A program made the translations under genes and the position numbers. The notes under the pieces are model-generated. The model was not told where the DNA came from, made no database searches, and saw only the letters and a list, made by a program, of their open reading frames with translations. Positions 18,072 through 26,772 of a stretch of DNA of 64,000 bases are shown here, one piece after another; within the stretch, counting starts at the first letter, position 1; the number at the start of each line of letters is the position of its first letter. Source of the stretch: Improbicoccus devescovinae (GTDB taxonomy: Bacteria > Bacillota > Clostridia > Oscillospirales > Acutalibacteraceae); the NCBI GenBank assembly GCA_036245095.1, contig BSWA01000003.1, forward strand, positions 62,001-126,000, read 5' to 3'.

Positions 18072-18479
18072 TTATTTTTTTGTTTCCTCGCTTTTTAATA
18101 TTAAAATCCGCAAAATTCCCTCTGTGATTTGAGCTACTCTTTTCAACTCAGCGGGGACGTCACCTCCTGCACTAAATTTAATACAAGCATAAACTGCCTC
18201 CGTTTCGCCATTAATCGGATACGCTAACCGCCGTTTACCCCATTTGTCAACAGTAATATCAGAAACTGGTGGAGCAAATGAAACATCTATACTTTCTGAG
18301 TTATTAGCATCCTCTGATTCAGCTATAGTATCTATGGCCTCTGGAACAGCCAGGCTATCTAGTTTTATTATATCTAAAAATTTTCTTATAATTGAATCAA
18401 TAGCTTCTTCATTCAAAGTTTTGTTAAACAGCACATAAAGTTCATACTTTTTAAACACTGGTTTGGTTAAAATCGCCAA
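18072..18479 (-). CDS. rpsF: 30S ribosomal protein S6 with an internal acidic insertion
   Basis: Platform protein that pairs with S18. 135 residues instead of the usual 95-100. The ends are standard (KYELYVLFNKTLNEEAIDSI; ITVDKWGKRRLAYPINGETE; LKRVAQITEGILRILILK), but about 35 residues rich in D, E, S and A (roughly 43-77, AIDTIAESEDANNSESIDVS) are inserted between the first helix and the second strand. ATG with a perfect AAGGAGGTGA upstream. First gene of the rpsF-ssb-rpsR unit. Confidence 0.94.
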   Translation of the reverse strand: MAILTKPVFKKYELYVLFNKTLNEEAIDSIIRKFLDIIKLDSLAVPEAIDTIAESEDANNSESIDVSFAPPVSDITVDKWGKRRLAYPINGETEAVYACIKFSAGGDVPAELKRVAQITEGILRILILKSEETKK

Positions 18480-18710
18480 ATAAATTCACCTCCTTATAAC
18501 TGATCGTCTCATAATGCGACAAAAAGATAACAATATATTTAGATTATATTTTTTACTATTTTTTTGAAAAAAATCAATAATAATAAAAGTTCTTTTTATT
18601 TTTTTGTATCATTCAATAATTTTATGATGAAAATAATATTTATTTTGTTTATTATTCTCAAAAATCAAACAACATTTTAGACATGCTTATATAAATTTAG
18701 CATTAGCCTA

Positions 18711-18784
18711 TTGACAAATCCGAAAATATAAATATTATTAAAATTAGAAGGAAGTGAACAAGTTCATGAAATTATGTATATTTA
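18711..18784 (+). promoter_or_regulatory. dispersed promoter/RBS cassette, copy 2, with mini-ORF, upstream of the ABC-F gene
   Basis: TTGACA (18711-18716), 16-base spacer, TATTAT (18733-18738), then AAAATTAGAAGGAAGTGA and a start region GTG AAC AAG TTC ATG. The mini-ORF runs into a run of nine G and ends at TAA shortly after. It points at the ABC-F gene 110 bases downstream, whose own SD overlaps the 12-base palindrome CTAAATATTTAG (18869-18880). Leader-peptide attenuation is common for ABC-F resistance genes, but no terminator hairpin is evident here. Confidence 0.6.
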
Positions 18785-18890
18785 GAGGGGGGGGGTAATA
18801 TGAGTGGTCAGAAATAAAAAACAAAAGAGTTATACCATGTTTTCATATTTCCAAATAAATTTAATATTCTAAATATTTAGAGGTTGTTTT

Positions 18891-20372
18891 ATGTCTAAAA
18901 TTACAATTTCAAATTTAAATTTTAACTATGAAAATAGTTGCGATAGTATTTTTGAAAACGTTTCTTTTATTATTGATACCGATTGGAAGCTCGGATTTAT
19001 AGGTAGAAATGGCCGGGGCAAAACTACTTTTTTACGGCTATTAATGGGAGAATATGCGTATAATGGGAAAATTTCTAGTGCTGTGGGTTTCACATATTTT
19101 CCGTTCGATGTGTCGAATAAAAGTAAATCTGTGATTAAAGTAGTATCTGAAATTTATTCTGATTTTCAGCAGTGGGAATTTCAAAGGGAAATTTCACTTT
19201 TAAATCTGGATGACGAAATTTTACAAAAGTCGTTTGAAACACTTTCTAATGGCCAGCAAACTAAAATTTTGCTCGCAATTTTATTCTTGAAAGAAAATAA
19301 TTTCTTGCTTATCGATGAACCAACTAATCATTTGGATGCTGAGTCTCGTGACATCGTTTCAAAGTATTTGCAAAGTAAAAAAGGCTTTATTTTGGTTTCG
19401 CATGATCGAGCATTTTTGGATTCTTGTATTGATCATGTCTTGTCAATAAATCGTACAAATATTGAGGTTCAACAAGGTAATTTTACGTCTTGGTGGCTGA
19501 ATAAAAAATATCAAGATGATTTCGAGTTTACTGAATCCGAAAAACTAAAAAAAGACATTAGACATCTTGAAAAATCTGCTAAACAAACACGTGATTGGGG
19601 AGATAAAATCGAGGCATCAAAATACGGTGGAAAGCGTGATTCAGGGCTTAAACCAGATAGAGGCTTTATTGGTCATAAAGCTGCGAAAATGATGAAACGT
19701 TCTATTTCAGCACAAAATCGTAAAGAAAAGCTCGTTAGCGATAAATCTAAGCTTTTGAAGAATCTCGAAACTGCAGAAAATCTAAAGTTAAATCCTTTGA
19801 TTTATCGTAGAAATAAGCTTGTTGGAATTTCTAATTTGTCAGTTTTTTATGATGATATTAGGGTTTGCGAAAATGTGAATTTTGATATCAAAATTGGCGA
19901 TAGAATTCATCTTCATGGCAAAAATGGTTGCGGGAAATCAAGCGTTTTGAAATTGATTTTAAACAAACAAATTAAATATTCAGGGGATTTAAATATTGCA
20001 AATGATTTGAAAATTTCTTATATTCCACAGGATACGTCGTATCTAAAAGGCGACTTGACTGGTTTTTCTAAAATTAATAATCTAGATGAATGCCTATTTA
20101 AAACGATTTTACGAAAACTCAATTTTCAAAGAACTCAATTTGATAAAAATATTGAAGATTTTAGCAGTGGTCAAAAGAAAAAAGTGCTGATTGCTAAAAG
20201 TTTATGTGAACAAACACATCTTTATATATGGGACGAACCACTGAATTTTATTGATATCCTCTCTCGAATTCAAATTGAAGATTTGATTTTAAAATATATG
20301 CCTACAATGATTTTTGTAGAACACGATAAGACTTTTTCAGAAAAAATTAGAACAAAAGAAATAAAACTGTAA
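18891..20372 (+). CDS. ABC-F ribosome-protection type ATPase (Lsa/CplR-like)
   Basis: Soluble twin-ATPase of the ABC-F class without membrane segments; relatives of this length displace lincosamide, pleuromutilin and streptogramin A drugs from the ribosome. 493 residues. First cassette: Walker A GRNGRGKT (38-45), signature LSNGQQ, Walker B LLIDEPTNHLD. A linker of about 80 charged residues follows (about 200-300, with KYGGKRDSG). Second cassette: GKNGCGKS, FSSGQKKK and IWDEPLNFID. The WKLGFIGRNGRGKT start and short linker fit the Lsa group rather than EttA or Uup. A housekeeping translation role cannot be excluded. ATG with AGAGG upstream. Confidence 0.83.
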   Translation: MSKITISNLNFNYENSCDSIFENVSFIIDTDWKLGFIGRNGRGKTTFLRLLMGEYAYNGKISSAVGFTYFPFDVSNKSKSVIKVVSEIYSDFQQWEFQREISLLNLDDEILQKSFETLSNGQQTKILLAILFLKENNFLLIDEPTNHLDAESRDIVSKYLQSKKGFILVSHDRAFLDSCIDHVLSINRTNIEVQQGNFTSWWLNKKYQDDFEFTESEKLKKDIRHLEKSAKQTRDWGDKIEASKYGGKRDSGLKPDRGFIGHKAAKMMKRSISAQNRKEKLVSDKSKLLKNLETAENLKLNPLIYRRNKLVGISNLSVFYDDIRVCENVNFDIKIGDRIHLHGKNGCGKSSVLKLILNKQIKYSGDLNIANDLKISYIPQDTSYLKGDLTGFSKINNLDECLFKTILRKLNFQRTQFDKNIEDFSSGQKKKVLIAKSLCEQTHLYIWDEPLNFIDILSRIQIEDLILKYMPTMIFVEHDKTFSEKIRTKEIKL

Positions 20373-20413
20373 ACTCAAAACAAAAAATATATGTATTTCA
20401 AATAAATTCACTT

Positions 20414-20498
20414 TGGTGCGGGCAACAGGACTCGAACCTGCATGATAATATCACACGAACCTGAATCGTGCGCGTCTACCAAATTCCGCCATGCCCGC
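20414..20498 (-). tRNA. tRNA-Leu (CAG)
   Basis: Minus-strand cloverleaf with acceptor GCGGGCA pairing TGCCCGC, anticodon loop TTCAGGT (anticodon CAG), a long class II variable arm, T-loop GGTTCGAGTCC, and CCA encoded in the gene. Convergent with the ABC-F gene. Confidence 0.95.
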
Positions 20499-20718
20499 AA
20501 TATTCATTTGCTTTGTTTAATTTTAGTTGTATAAAAATAAATAGCAATATAAAATTTAAATCTAGATGCGGCTACACAAGAGTAATTTTGAATTTAACAT
20601 TTCGAACATTTCGAATAAAATTATTAAATCAAATTTATGGAAATTTATTCATACCTGGAAAAGGGTCTCAGGCGTGGAAGTCATTAGGTTTTTGACAGCT
20701 TTTACAATGTACGTTGGC

Positions 20719-20858
20719 TTTGTCCTAAAACTAAATTATTTTTGTAAATTTCTAGGAAAAAGGAGCACGGAAACATGTAGAATACTAATTGTATGTGAGC
20801 AGTTTCATGCACCGAATTGCCAATGAGATTGGCAAAAATAATTCAGTTTTAGGACGAG
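20719..20858. mobile_element. MITE-like element with IS630-type ends
   Basis: About 140 bases bounded by inverted repeats of about 22 bases, TCCTAAAACTAAATTATT at 20723 and its complement ending at 20854, with one mismatch. Inside is a perfect hairpin TTGCCAAT-GAG-ATTGGCAA. The same terminal sequence stands at 37591, directly before an IS630-type transposase remnant, so this is best read as a non-autonomous derivative of that family. The 20499-21075 spacer holds no other convincing gene. Confidence 0.72.
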
Positions 20859-21075
20859 GCTATTACTATTAATAATAGGTTAATATTATGTGAAATAAAA
20901 AATAAGAAGACATCATACTGTTATTTCGAAAAATAAATTTATTAAAAATATATATATTTTAACAAAAAAAACGCTGAAATTTAAGAATATCTTAATATTA
21001 TAATAAATAAATATGTTATAGAATATTAAAGAATTTAAGATAATTAAATAGAAATAAAAATATGGAGGACACAAA

Positions 21076-23298
21076 GTGATAAAAGGCGCCAAAATAAGAA
21101 TGCGACGGCGGTCTTTACTTATGGCAATTTTAATGTCTGGAGCTTGTTTCGTTTATTTAATATATAGACTTGTGATCCTACAAATTGTCCAAGGAAGTTT
21201 CTTGGAAAGTATGGCTGTTGATCAGCAGTTGACAGATACTAAAATTTCTGCTCAGAGAGGAGCTATATATGACCGCGATATGAACTTACTTGCTCAGAGT
21301 GCTAGTGTGTGGAATGTAGCTCTTGAGCCTAATAGCATAAAAAAAGATGATATTAGAGAAAAAATTTGTCAAAATTTATATGAGATTACCGGTGTGGATA
21401 AACAGAAAATTTTTGAGTTGTCAAAAAAAAGAACTTTTTGTAGTATAATTAAAAAAAAAGTTGATGCTAATGTTAGAAATAAAATTATAGAATTTAAAAA
21501 TAAACACGGCATAACCGCTGGAATAAGATTAATAGAAGATTATAAAAGATATTATCCGTTAGGTAGATTCGCGTCCGCAGTTTTAGGCTTTACCGGCGTT
21601 GATGGCCAAGGCTTGGCCGGGCTCGAGGCTTATTATGATAAATATTTGCGCGGTGAGCAAGGGAGAATTGTGAATTCTCGCAATGCTATCGGTACGGAAA
21701 TGCCATATGATTATGAGCAAATGATAAACCCAAAAGCAGGTAATAATCTTAGGCTTACTATTGATAGTCGAATACAACGTATAGTTGATAAATATTTATT
21801 AGAAGCTGTTATTAGTAATAAAGTTCAAAATCGCGGTGTTGCTATTGCCATGGATGTAACAAATGGCGAAATTTTAGCTATGTCTGTTAAAGAAGACTTC
21901 GACCCAAATGAGCCTTTTAAAATAGTCAATGAAACTGAGGAAATGTATCTTAATAGCTTGCCAGAATCAGAACAGAACGCTGTTCGTGGCGAGATTTTAT
22001 CTAAACAATGGAGAAATAAAGCTGTAAGTGATACATATTATCCTGGGTCAGTATTTAAAATGGTAGTTGCTTCTATGGGGATGGATTTAGGATTAGTCGA
22101 TGACAATGCAATATTCACGTGTTCGGGCGGTATAAAAATCAGTGAAAGATCACAATATATTAGGTGTCATCGGCGCAGAGGTCATGGAGCACAAAACTTT
22201 GCAAAATGCTTCTGTTCTTCTTGTAATCCGGCGTTTATTTCTTTAGGACAAAAAATAGGTACGGAAAATTTTTTTAATTATTATAAATCTTTTGGGTTTC
22301 ATGAGCGTACGGGAATTGATTTACCCGGAGAGGCTACGGATTTATTTTTTAGCCAAAGTGGTAAAATGGCACTGATAGATCTAGCTGTGGCATCTATAGG
22401 CCAAAATTTCGGGATTACTCCTATACAAATGATCACTGCTGCTGCTGCTATAGCAAATGGCGGGAAACTAGTGCGTCCTCATATTGTTAAAGAAATATTA
22501 AATTCTGATGGGGAAATTGTTAAATCTTTTGATACAAATACTAAAAGAACGGTGATATCTTCGGAAGTCGCTAAAAAAATTACAAATTTAATGGAAGAAA
22601 ACGCAAATACAGGTGGTGCCAAAAACGCTCATGTTGCTGGATTCAGAGTTGCAGGCAAAACAGGTACTTCTGAAAAAATAGGTTTAAGCACTCCTGGACA
22701 CAAAGATTATATTTCATCTTTTTGTGGATTTGCTCCTGCAGACAATCCGAAAATTGCATTATTAACTTTTTTAGACACACCTCGTGGGGATTATTACTAT
22801 GGCGGTATTATTGCTGCTCCTATTTTTGCGAATATTATGAATGAAGTTTTACCTCTTATGGGCATTCCTGAGGAATACTCTCCCGAAGAGATAAAAAAAT
22901 ATGGCACAACTGCTCCGGATTTTCTGGCTAAAAAACAAAGTACCGCAAAAGAGCTAGCTATAATTTCGGGTTTTACGCCTATAATTCTTGGTAAAGGCGA
23001 ATTAGTTACTTCTCAAATGCCTATTCCTGGCGAACGTATTCCTCAAGGCGGGACCATTATTTTATATACTGAAATTTTAGATGCCGAAACTATAAAGGTT
23101 CCTGATTTTTATGGGCTTAATATCAAAGAAGCCAAAGAGCTCGCGTTAAAAAATAAATTAAATATAAAAATTTCTGGCTGTAAAGATGATACTGAAAATT
23201 TAGTTGAAATACAATCTCCTAAAATAAACACAATAGTACCTATAGGATCAGTTGTAGAAATCAAATTTATTTCAAAAGAACACAATGAGAATATTTAA
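21076..23298 (+). CDS. PASTA-domain class B penicillin-binding protein (FtsI/SpoVD type)
   Basis: Membrane-anchored transpeptidase that crosslinks peptidoglycan at the division septum or during sporulation. 740 residues: one N-terminal membrane anchor (about 14-37), dimerisation domain starting AQRGAIYDRD, transpeptidase domain with SVFK (325-328), SCN (381-383) and KTG (527-529), and two C-terminal PASTA repeats (about 622-735). GTG start with GGAGGA upstream. It heads a run with mraY and ftsW. PASTA repeats and position suit PBP2B or SpoVD; the two cannot be told apart here. Confidence 0.93.
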   Translation: MIKGAKIRMRRRSLLMAILMSGACFVYLIYRLVILQIVQGSFLESMAVDQQLTDTKISAQRGAIYDRDMNLLAQSASVWNVALEPNSIKKDDIREKICQNLYEITGVDKQKIFELSKKRTFCSIIKKKVDANVRNKIIEFKNKHGITAGIRLIEDYKRYYPLGRFASAVLGFTGVDGQGLAGLEAYYDKYLRGEQGRIVNSRNAIGTEMPYDYEQMINPKAGNNLRLTIDSRIQRIVDKYLLEAVISNKVQNRGVAIAMDVTNGEILAMSVKEDFDPNEPFKIVNETEEMYLNSLPESEQNAVRGEILSKQWRNKAVSDTYYPGSVFKMVVASMGMDLGLVDDNAIFTCSGGIKISERSQYIRCHRRRGHGAQNFAKCFCSSCNPAFISLGQKIGTENFFNYYKSFGFHERTGIDLPGEATDLFFSQSGKMALIDLAVASIGQNFGITPIQMITAAAAIANGGKLVRPHIVKEILNSDGEIVKSFDTNTKRTVISSEVAKKITNLMEENANTGGAKNAHVAGFRVAGKTGTSEKIGLSTPGHKDYISSFCGFAPADNPKIALLTFLDTPRGDYYYGGIIAAPIFANIMNEVLPLMGIPEEYSPEEIKKYGTTAPDFLAKKQSTAKELAIISGFTPIILGKGELVTSQMPIPGERIPQGGTIILYTEILDAETIKVPDFYGLNIKEAKELALKNKLNIKISGCKDDTENLVEIQSPKINTIVPIGSVVEIKFISKEHNENI

Positions 23299-23320
23299 TA
23301 TTTAGGAGGAATTCAAAAAA

Positions 23321-24367
23321 ATGTTTACTAATATTCATGACTTGTGTAATATTTTAACTATGATTTTAGCGTTTTTTATTACTATAATTCTAGGCAAATA
23401 TTTAATTCCCGTCTTGACAAAATTAAAATACGGCCAATCGATACTAGAAATCGGGCCTAGCTGGCATAAATCTAAACAAGGGACCCCTACTATGGGTGGA
23501 ATTACTTTTATAATAGGAATAATAATATCCAGCTGTATTTTTGTATTTTTTCACTATTTTTATGCTAGTTTAAACAATTTTTTTGTAAATAATGTCATGA
23601 TGACAAAAGTCATTTCAGGGATAATAATGTCCGCATTATTTGGGATCATAGGATTCTCCGATGATTATATAAAAATTAAAAATAAAAGCAACATGGGATT
23701 AAAAGCAAAGCAAAAAATTTTATTACAATTTTTAGTGACTGCTGGATATCTTGCAGCTATATATATTTCAGAGACCTATTATTTAGGCACAGCTAATACT
23801 TGGATAGAAATCCCATTTTTTGGGCGTATTAATTTCGATTTATTTTACTGGCCATTATGTTTGTTAATTATAACAGGAATAGTAAACGCTGTCAATCTTA
23901 CGGATGGTGTCGACGGGCTTTGCGGTTGCGTTAGTTTTATTGTCGGCATAGGATACATGTTGATCGCCCGAATTTTAGGTTATACAGAAATTGGGATTCA
24001 AGCAGCAGCATTAATCGGAGGTTGTATAGGTTTTTTATTTTGGAATTTTCATCCTGCCAAAGTATTCATGGGCGATACAGGTTCTTTGTTTTTAGGAGGT
24101 TTAATATGCGCTTTAGGATTCGGCACTGGTAAAATAATAATTTTAATTATACTCAGTATGATTTATATATTAGAAATGTTTTCGGTCATAACACAGGTAA
24201 TATATTTCAAACTTTCCAAAGGAAAAAGATTATTTAAAATGTCACCAATTCATCATCATTTTGAAATTATAGGATATAAAGAACCAAGAATTTGTGCAAT
24301 TTTCACATTTTCTAGTATAGTTTTTGTTGCAATTTCTATATTACTAATAATCTTAGGAATTTTATAA
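23321..24367 (+). CDS. mraY: phospho-MurNAc-pentapeptide transferase MraY
   Basis: Polytopic membrane enzyme that makes lipid I from UDP-MurNAc-pentapeptide and undecaprenyl phosphate. 348 residues with about ten membrane helices. Signature motifs are present: KQGTPTMGGITFI, the catalytic FSDDYIKIKN, NAVNLTDGVDGL, FMGDTGSLFLGG, and the late SPIHHHFE. ATG start with AGGAGG. Lies 22 bases after the transpeptidase gene and 26 bases before ftsW. Confidence 0.97.
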   Translation: MFTNIHDLCNILTMILAFFITIILGKYLIPVLTKLKYGQSILEIGPSWHKSKQGTPTMGGITFIIGIIISSCIFVFFHYFYASLNNFFVNNVMMTKVISGIIMSALFGIIGFSDDYIKIKNKSNMGLKAKQKILLQFLVTAGYLAAIYISETYYLGTANTWIEIPFFGRINFDLFYWPLCLLIITGIVNAVNLTDGVDGLCGCVSFIVGIGYMLIARILGYTEIGIQAAALIGGCIGFLFWNFHPAKVFMGDTGSLFLGGLICALGFGTGKIIILIILSMIYILEMFSVITQVIYFKLSKGKRLFKMSPIHHHFEIIGYKEPRICAIFTFSSIVFVAISILLIILGIL

Positions 24368-24393
24368 AAAACAAAAAATAGGAGAGACAAAAA

Positions 24394-25653
24394 TTGGGAA
24401 AAAATAACAAAAAATATTACGGTTCACAAGTTGTAAAATTCCCCATACTACCCAAGAATCATAAAGAGAATAATTATAACACAAATTTTAAAAAAAGCAA
24501 CAAAAAAACCAAGAAATTTTCTTTTAGAAATATAAAAATACTTTCTTCAAGATCTGAAATCGACATACCGTTTTTACTTTTAACTTTGGCATTAGTAACA
24601 ATCGGGATAGTAATGATGTTTTCAGCCAGTTATCCCAATGCATATTATTTACATCATGAGGACAGCTTTTTTTTCATAAGAAACCAATCAATTTTCGCAG
24701 CAACCGGGATAATATTTATGTTTATAATATCTAGATTTAACTATAAAAATTTAAAATTTATGGCAACTCCGATACTAATAATATCATTTGCATTATTAAT
24801 TTTAGTATTACTCATGCCGCCAATAAACGGAGTAAAACGCTGGATTCAACTAGGACCATTAGGATTCCAAGCATCAGAAATAACTAAATTCGCAATTATA
24901 TTAGTATTTGCTAAATTAATAGACAATAATTTTGAAAATATGCACAGTTTCAAGAAAGGAATACTCCCATTTTTGTGTATTTTAATACCAACAGCGGCAT
25001 TATTAGCACTTGAGCCACATATATCATGCACAATAATAGTAATACTTTTAGCAGCTGCTATGCTATTTATAGGCGGAGTCAAACTTCGCTGGTTTGGGGC
25101 AGTATTAGGCGCGATTCTCGCAGGGATAAGTTATTTGGTATTATTTACCGATAAATTAACATATGCAAATCACAGAATATCTGGCTGGCTTGATCCATTT
25201 AATGCTCCCGAAGGAGTTGACACATGGCAAACTCGACAAGGCTTATATGCAATTGGATCTGGCGGAATTTTAGGCCTAGGCCTTGGAAATTCCAGACAAA
25301 AATATTTATACATTCCCGAGCCGCAAAACGATTTTATATTCGCAGTAGTATGTGAAGAACTCGGCCTAATTGGGGCTATTATAATTTTATTATTATTCGC
25401 CATGTTAATTTGGAGAGGCGTCGTTATTTCAATAAAAGCCCAAGATAGATTCGGGGCCTTACTAGGTATAGGACTAACGATACAAATAGGCCTCCAAACG
25501 ATTTTAAACATAGCTGTAGTAACAAACACCATCCCGAACACAGGTATAAGCCTTCCATTTTTTAGTTATGGAGGAACTTCATTACTTATGTTACTAGCGC
25601 AAATTGGAGTAATTTTATCGATTTCTAGGAAGTCCAAATTAGAAAAAATTTAA
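24394..25653 (+). CDS. ftsW: SEDS family peptidoglycan polymerase FtsW/SpoVE
   Basis: Membrane glycosyltransferase polymerising lipid II, partner of the transpeptidase encoded two genes upstream. 419 residues: a basic cytoplasmic N-tail of about 50 residues, then ten membrane segments. Family motifs: MMFSASYPNAYY, NGVKRWIQLGPLGFQASEITKFA, HRISGWLDPFN, GSGGILGLGLGNSRQKYLYIPEPQNDFIFAV, GISLPFFSYGGTSL. TTG start, with GGAGAG upstream. FtsW versus SpoVE cannot be settled; the gene order matches either. Confidence 0.94.
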   Translation: MGKNNKKYYGSQVVKFPILPKNHKENNYNTNFKKSNKKTKKFSFRNIKILSSRSEIDIPFLLLTLALVTIGIVMMFSASYPNAYYLHHEDSFFFIRNQSIFAATGIIFMFIISRFNYKNLKFMATPILIISFALLILVLLMPPINGVKRWIQLGPLGFQASEITKFAIILVFAKLIDNNFENMHSFKKGILPFLCILIPTAALLALEPHISCTIIVILLAAAMLFIGGVKLRWFGAVLGAILAGISYLVLFTDKLTYANHRISGWLDPFNAPEGVDTWQTRQGLYAIGSGGILGLGLGNSRQKYLYIPEPQNDFIFAVVCEELGLIGAIIILLLFAMLIWRGVVISIKAQDRFGALLGIGLTIQIGLQTILNIAVVTNTIPNTGISLPFFSYGGTSLLMLLAQIGVILSISRKSKLEKI

Positions 25654-25716
25654 ATTTAATATTGATTATAATTTTATTATATAATATTATTAAGAACATC
25701 ATATTTTGGAGGTCAT

Positions 25717-26205
25717 ATGAAATTTAATTTAGATAAAAGTTGGCTAAAAACTTTAAGCATTTTGACTTATAGCAATATAAGCGAGAAGACCCTGTTCGAT
25801 AAACTTGCTGAAAAATTCTGTGAAATTGATGCGCAAACATGTGTCAAAAAAGCTCGAGATTTTGGACTAATAAATGAAGAAAAGTCTATAATTAGTAGTT
25901 TATATAATTATATTAATCAAAAGAAGCTTTCTGATCGTGCAGCCAAGCGTAAACTCATACTCAAAGGATACAAAACCGAATTAATTGACGTAGTTTTTGA
26001 AGAAAATTTTGCAGATTTTATAAATGAACAAGAAAGAATACGTCATATTTTCACGAAAAAATACGCAAAAAAATATGAAAACTGTGTAAATTCTCCAAAA
26101 GACAAAAAAAAATTGACCATTAATATAATTTCCTACTTTCTCCGGCTAGAATTTAACAAAGATAATATAAAACAAGTGATGGATATTTATAATGAAATTA
26201 ATTAA
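25717..26205 (+). CDS. recX: RecX-like regulatory protein
   Basis: 162-residue helical, very basic protein resembling RecX, the inhibitor of RecA filaments. Visible family traits are three repeats of a three-helix unit: LSILTYSNISEKTLFDKLAEKF, DFGLINEEKSIISSLYNYIN, LSDRAAKRKLILKGYKTELI (typical R-x-L-x-x-K-G motif) and a final block KLTINIISYFLRLEFNKDNIKQVM. ATG with GGAGGT upstream. Its end overlaps the start of pgsA by 14 bases, so both are likely co-translated. Assignment is by pattern; no single diagnostic residue exists. Confidence 0.68.
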   Translation: MKFNLDKSWLKTLSILTYSNISEKTLFDKLAEKFCEIDAQTCVKKARDFGLINEEKSIISSLYNYINQKKLSDRAAKRKLILKGYKTELIDVVFEENFADFINEQERIRHIFTKKYAKKYENCVNSPKDKKKLTINIISYFLRLEFNKDNIKQVMDIYNEIN

Positions 26206-26767
26206 TAATATGCCTAATTTTTTAACAATTTTGAGAATATTTTTGACGCCAGTTATTTGTTTTTTACTTTTTTCAAACTTAAAATTCAAATTTTTAACAG
26301 CATTCATAATTTTTTGCATAGCATCTTTAACAGACTATTTAGACGGAAATCTAGCCCGTAGGACAAATCCGACAAATTTCGGTAAATTTTTTGATCCTAT
26401 TGCTGATAAAATTTTGATGTTTTCGAGTTTAATAGGTTTACTAGTACAAAACATGATTAATCCTTGGGTTATAATTTTATTATTATCTTTAGATTTTATT
26501 GTAATGTTCTTGCGCATTTTAATGGCCCAACGAGGCAGAGTTCTTGCGGCAAATAAATACGGGAAATTAAAAACTTTATCTCAAATGCTAGCAGTTATGA
26601 TTGCTATGTTATTAAAAGCTTTATCAGAAATTTGGGGGAATTTTAATATAAATTTAACATTTTTATACAATGTTTTATTTTATATTTCGTTTATAATGTC
26701 CATATTTTCGTTATACAGTCATATTTTAAACAACAAGAAAGAATTGACTGAAATTTTCAAGGAGTGA
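26192..26767 (+). CDS. pgsA: CDP-diacylglycerol-glycerol-3-phosphate 3-phosphatidyltransferase
   Basis: Integral membrane enzyme making phosphatidylglycerol phosphate, the precursor of anionic phospholipids. 191 residues with about five membrane helices. The CDP-alcohol phosphotransferase signature D-G-x2-A-R-x8-G-x3-D-x3-D is complete in DGNLARRTNPTNFGKFFDPIADK (split here: DGNLARR and GKFFDPIAD, about 51-75). It overlaps recX upstream; its stop is in the cysS ribosome-binding region. Confidence 0.92.
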   Translation: MKLINNMPNFLTILRIFLTPVICFLLFSNLKFKFLTAFIIFCIASLTDYLDGNLARRTNPTNFGKFFDPIADKILMFSSLIGLLVQNMINPWVIILLLSLDFIVMFLRILMAQRGRVLAANKYGKLKTLSQMLAVMIAMLLKALSEIWGNFNINLTFLYNVLFYISFIMSIFSLYSHILNNKKELTEIFKE

Positions 26768-26772
26768 ACGGC

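Noticed and set aside
20566..20826. 86-codon frame upstream of the transpeptidase
   Set aside because: It runs through the inverted repeat of the MITE, has no ribosome-binding site and no family pattern.
26335..26517. 60-codon minus-strand frame
   Set aside because: It is antisense to pgsA, whose catalytic motif lies in this interval.
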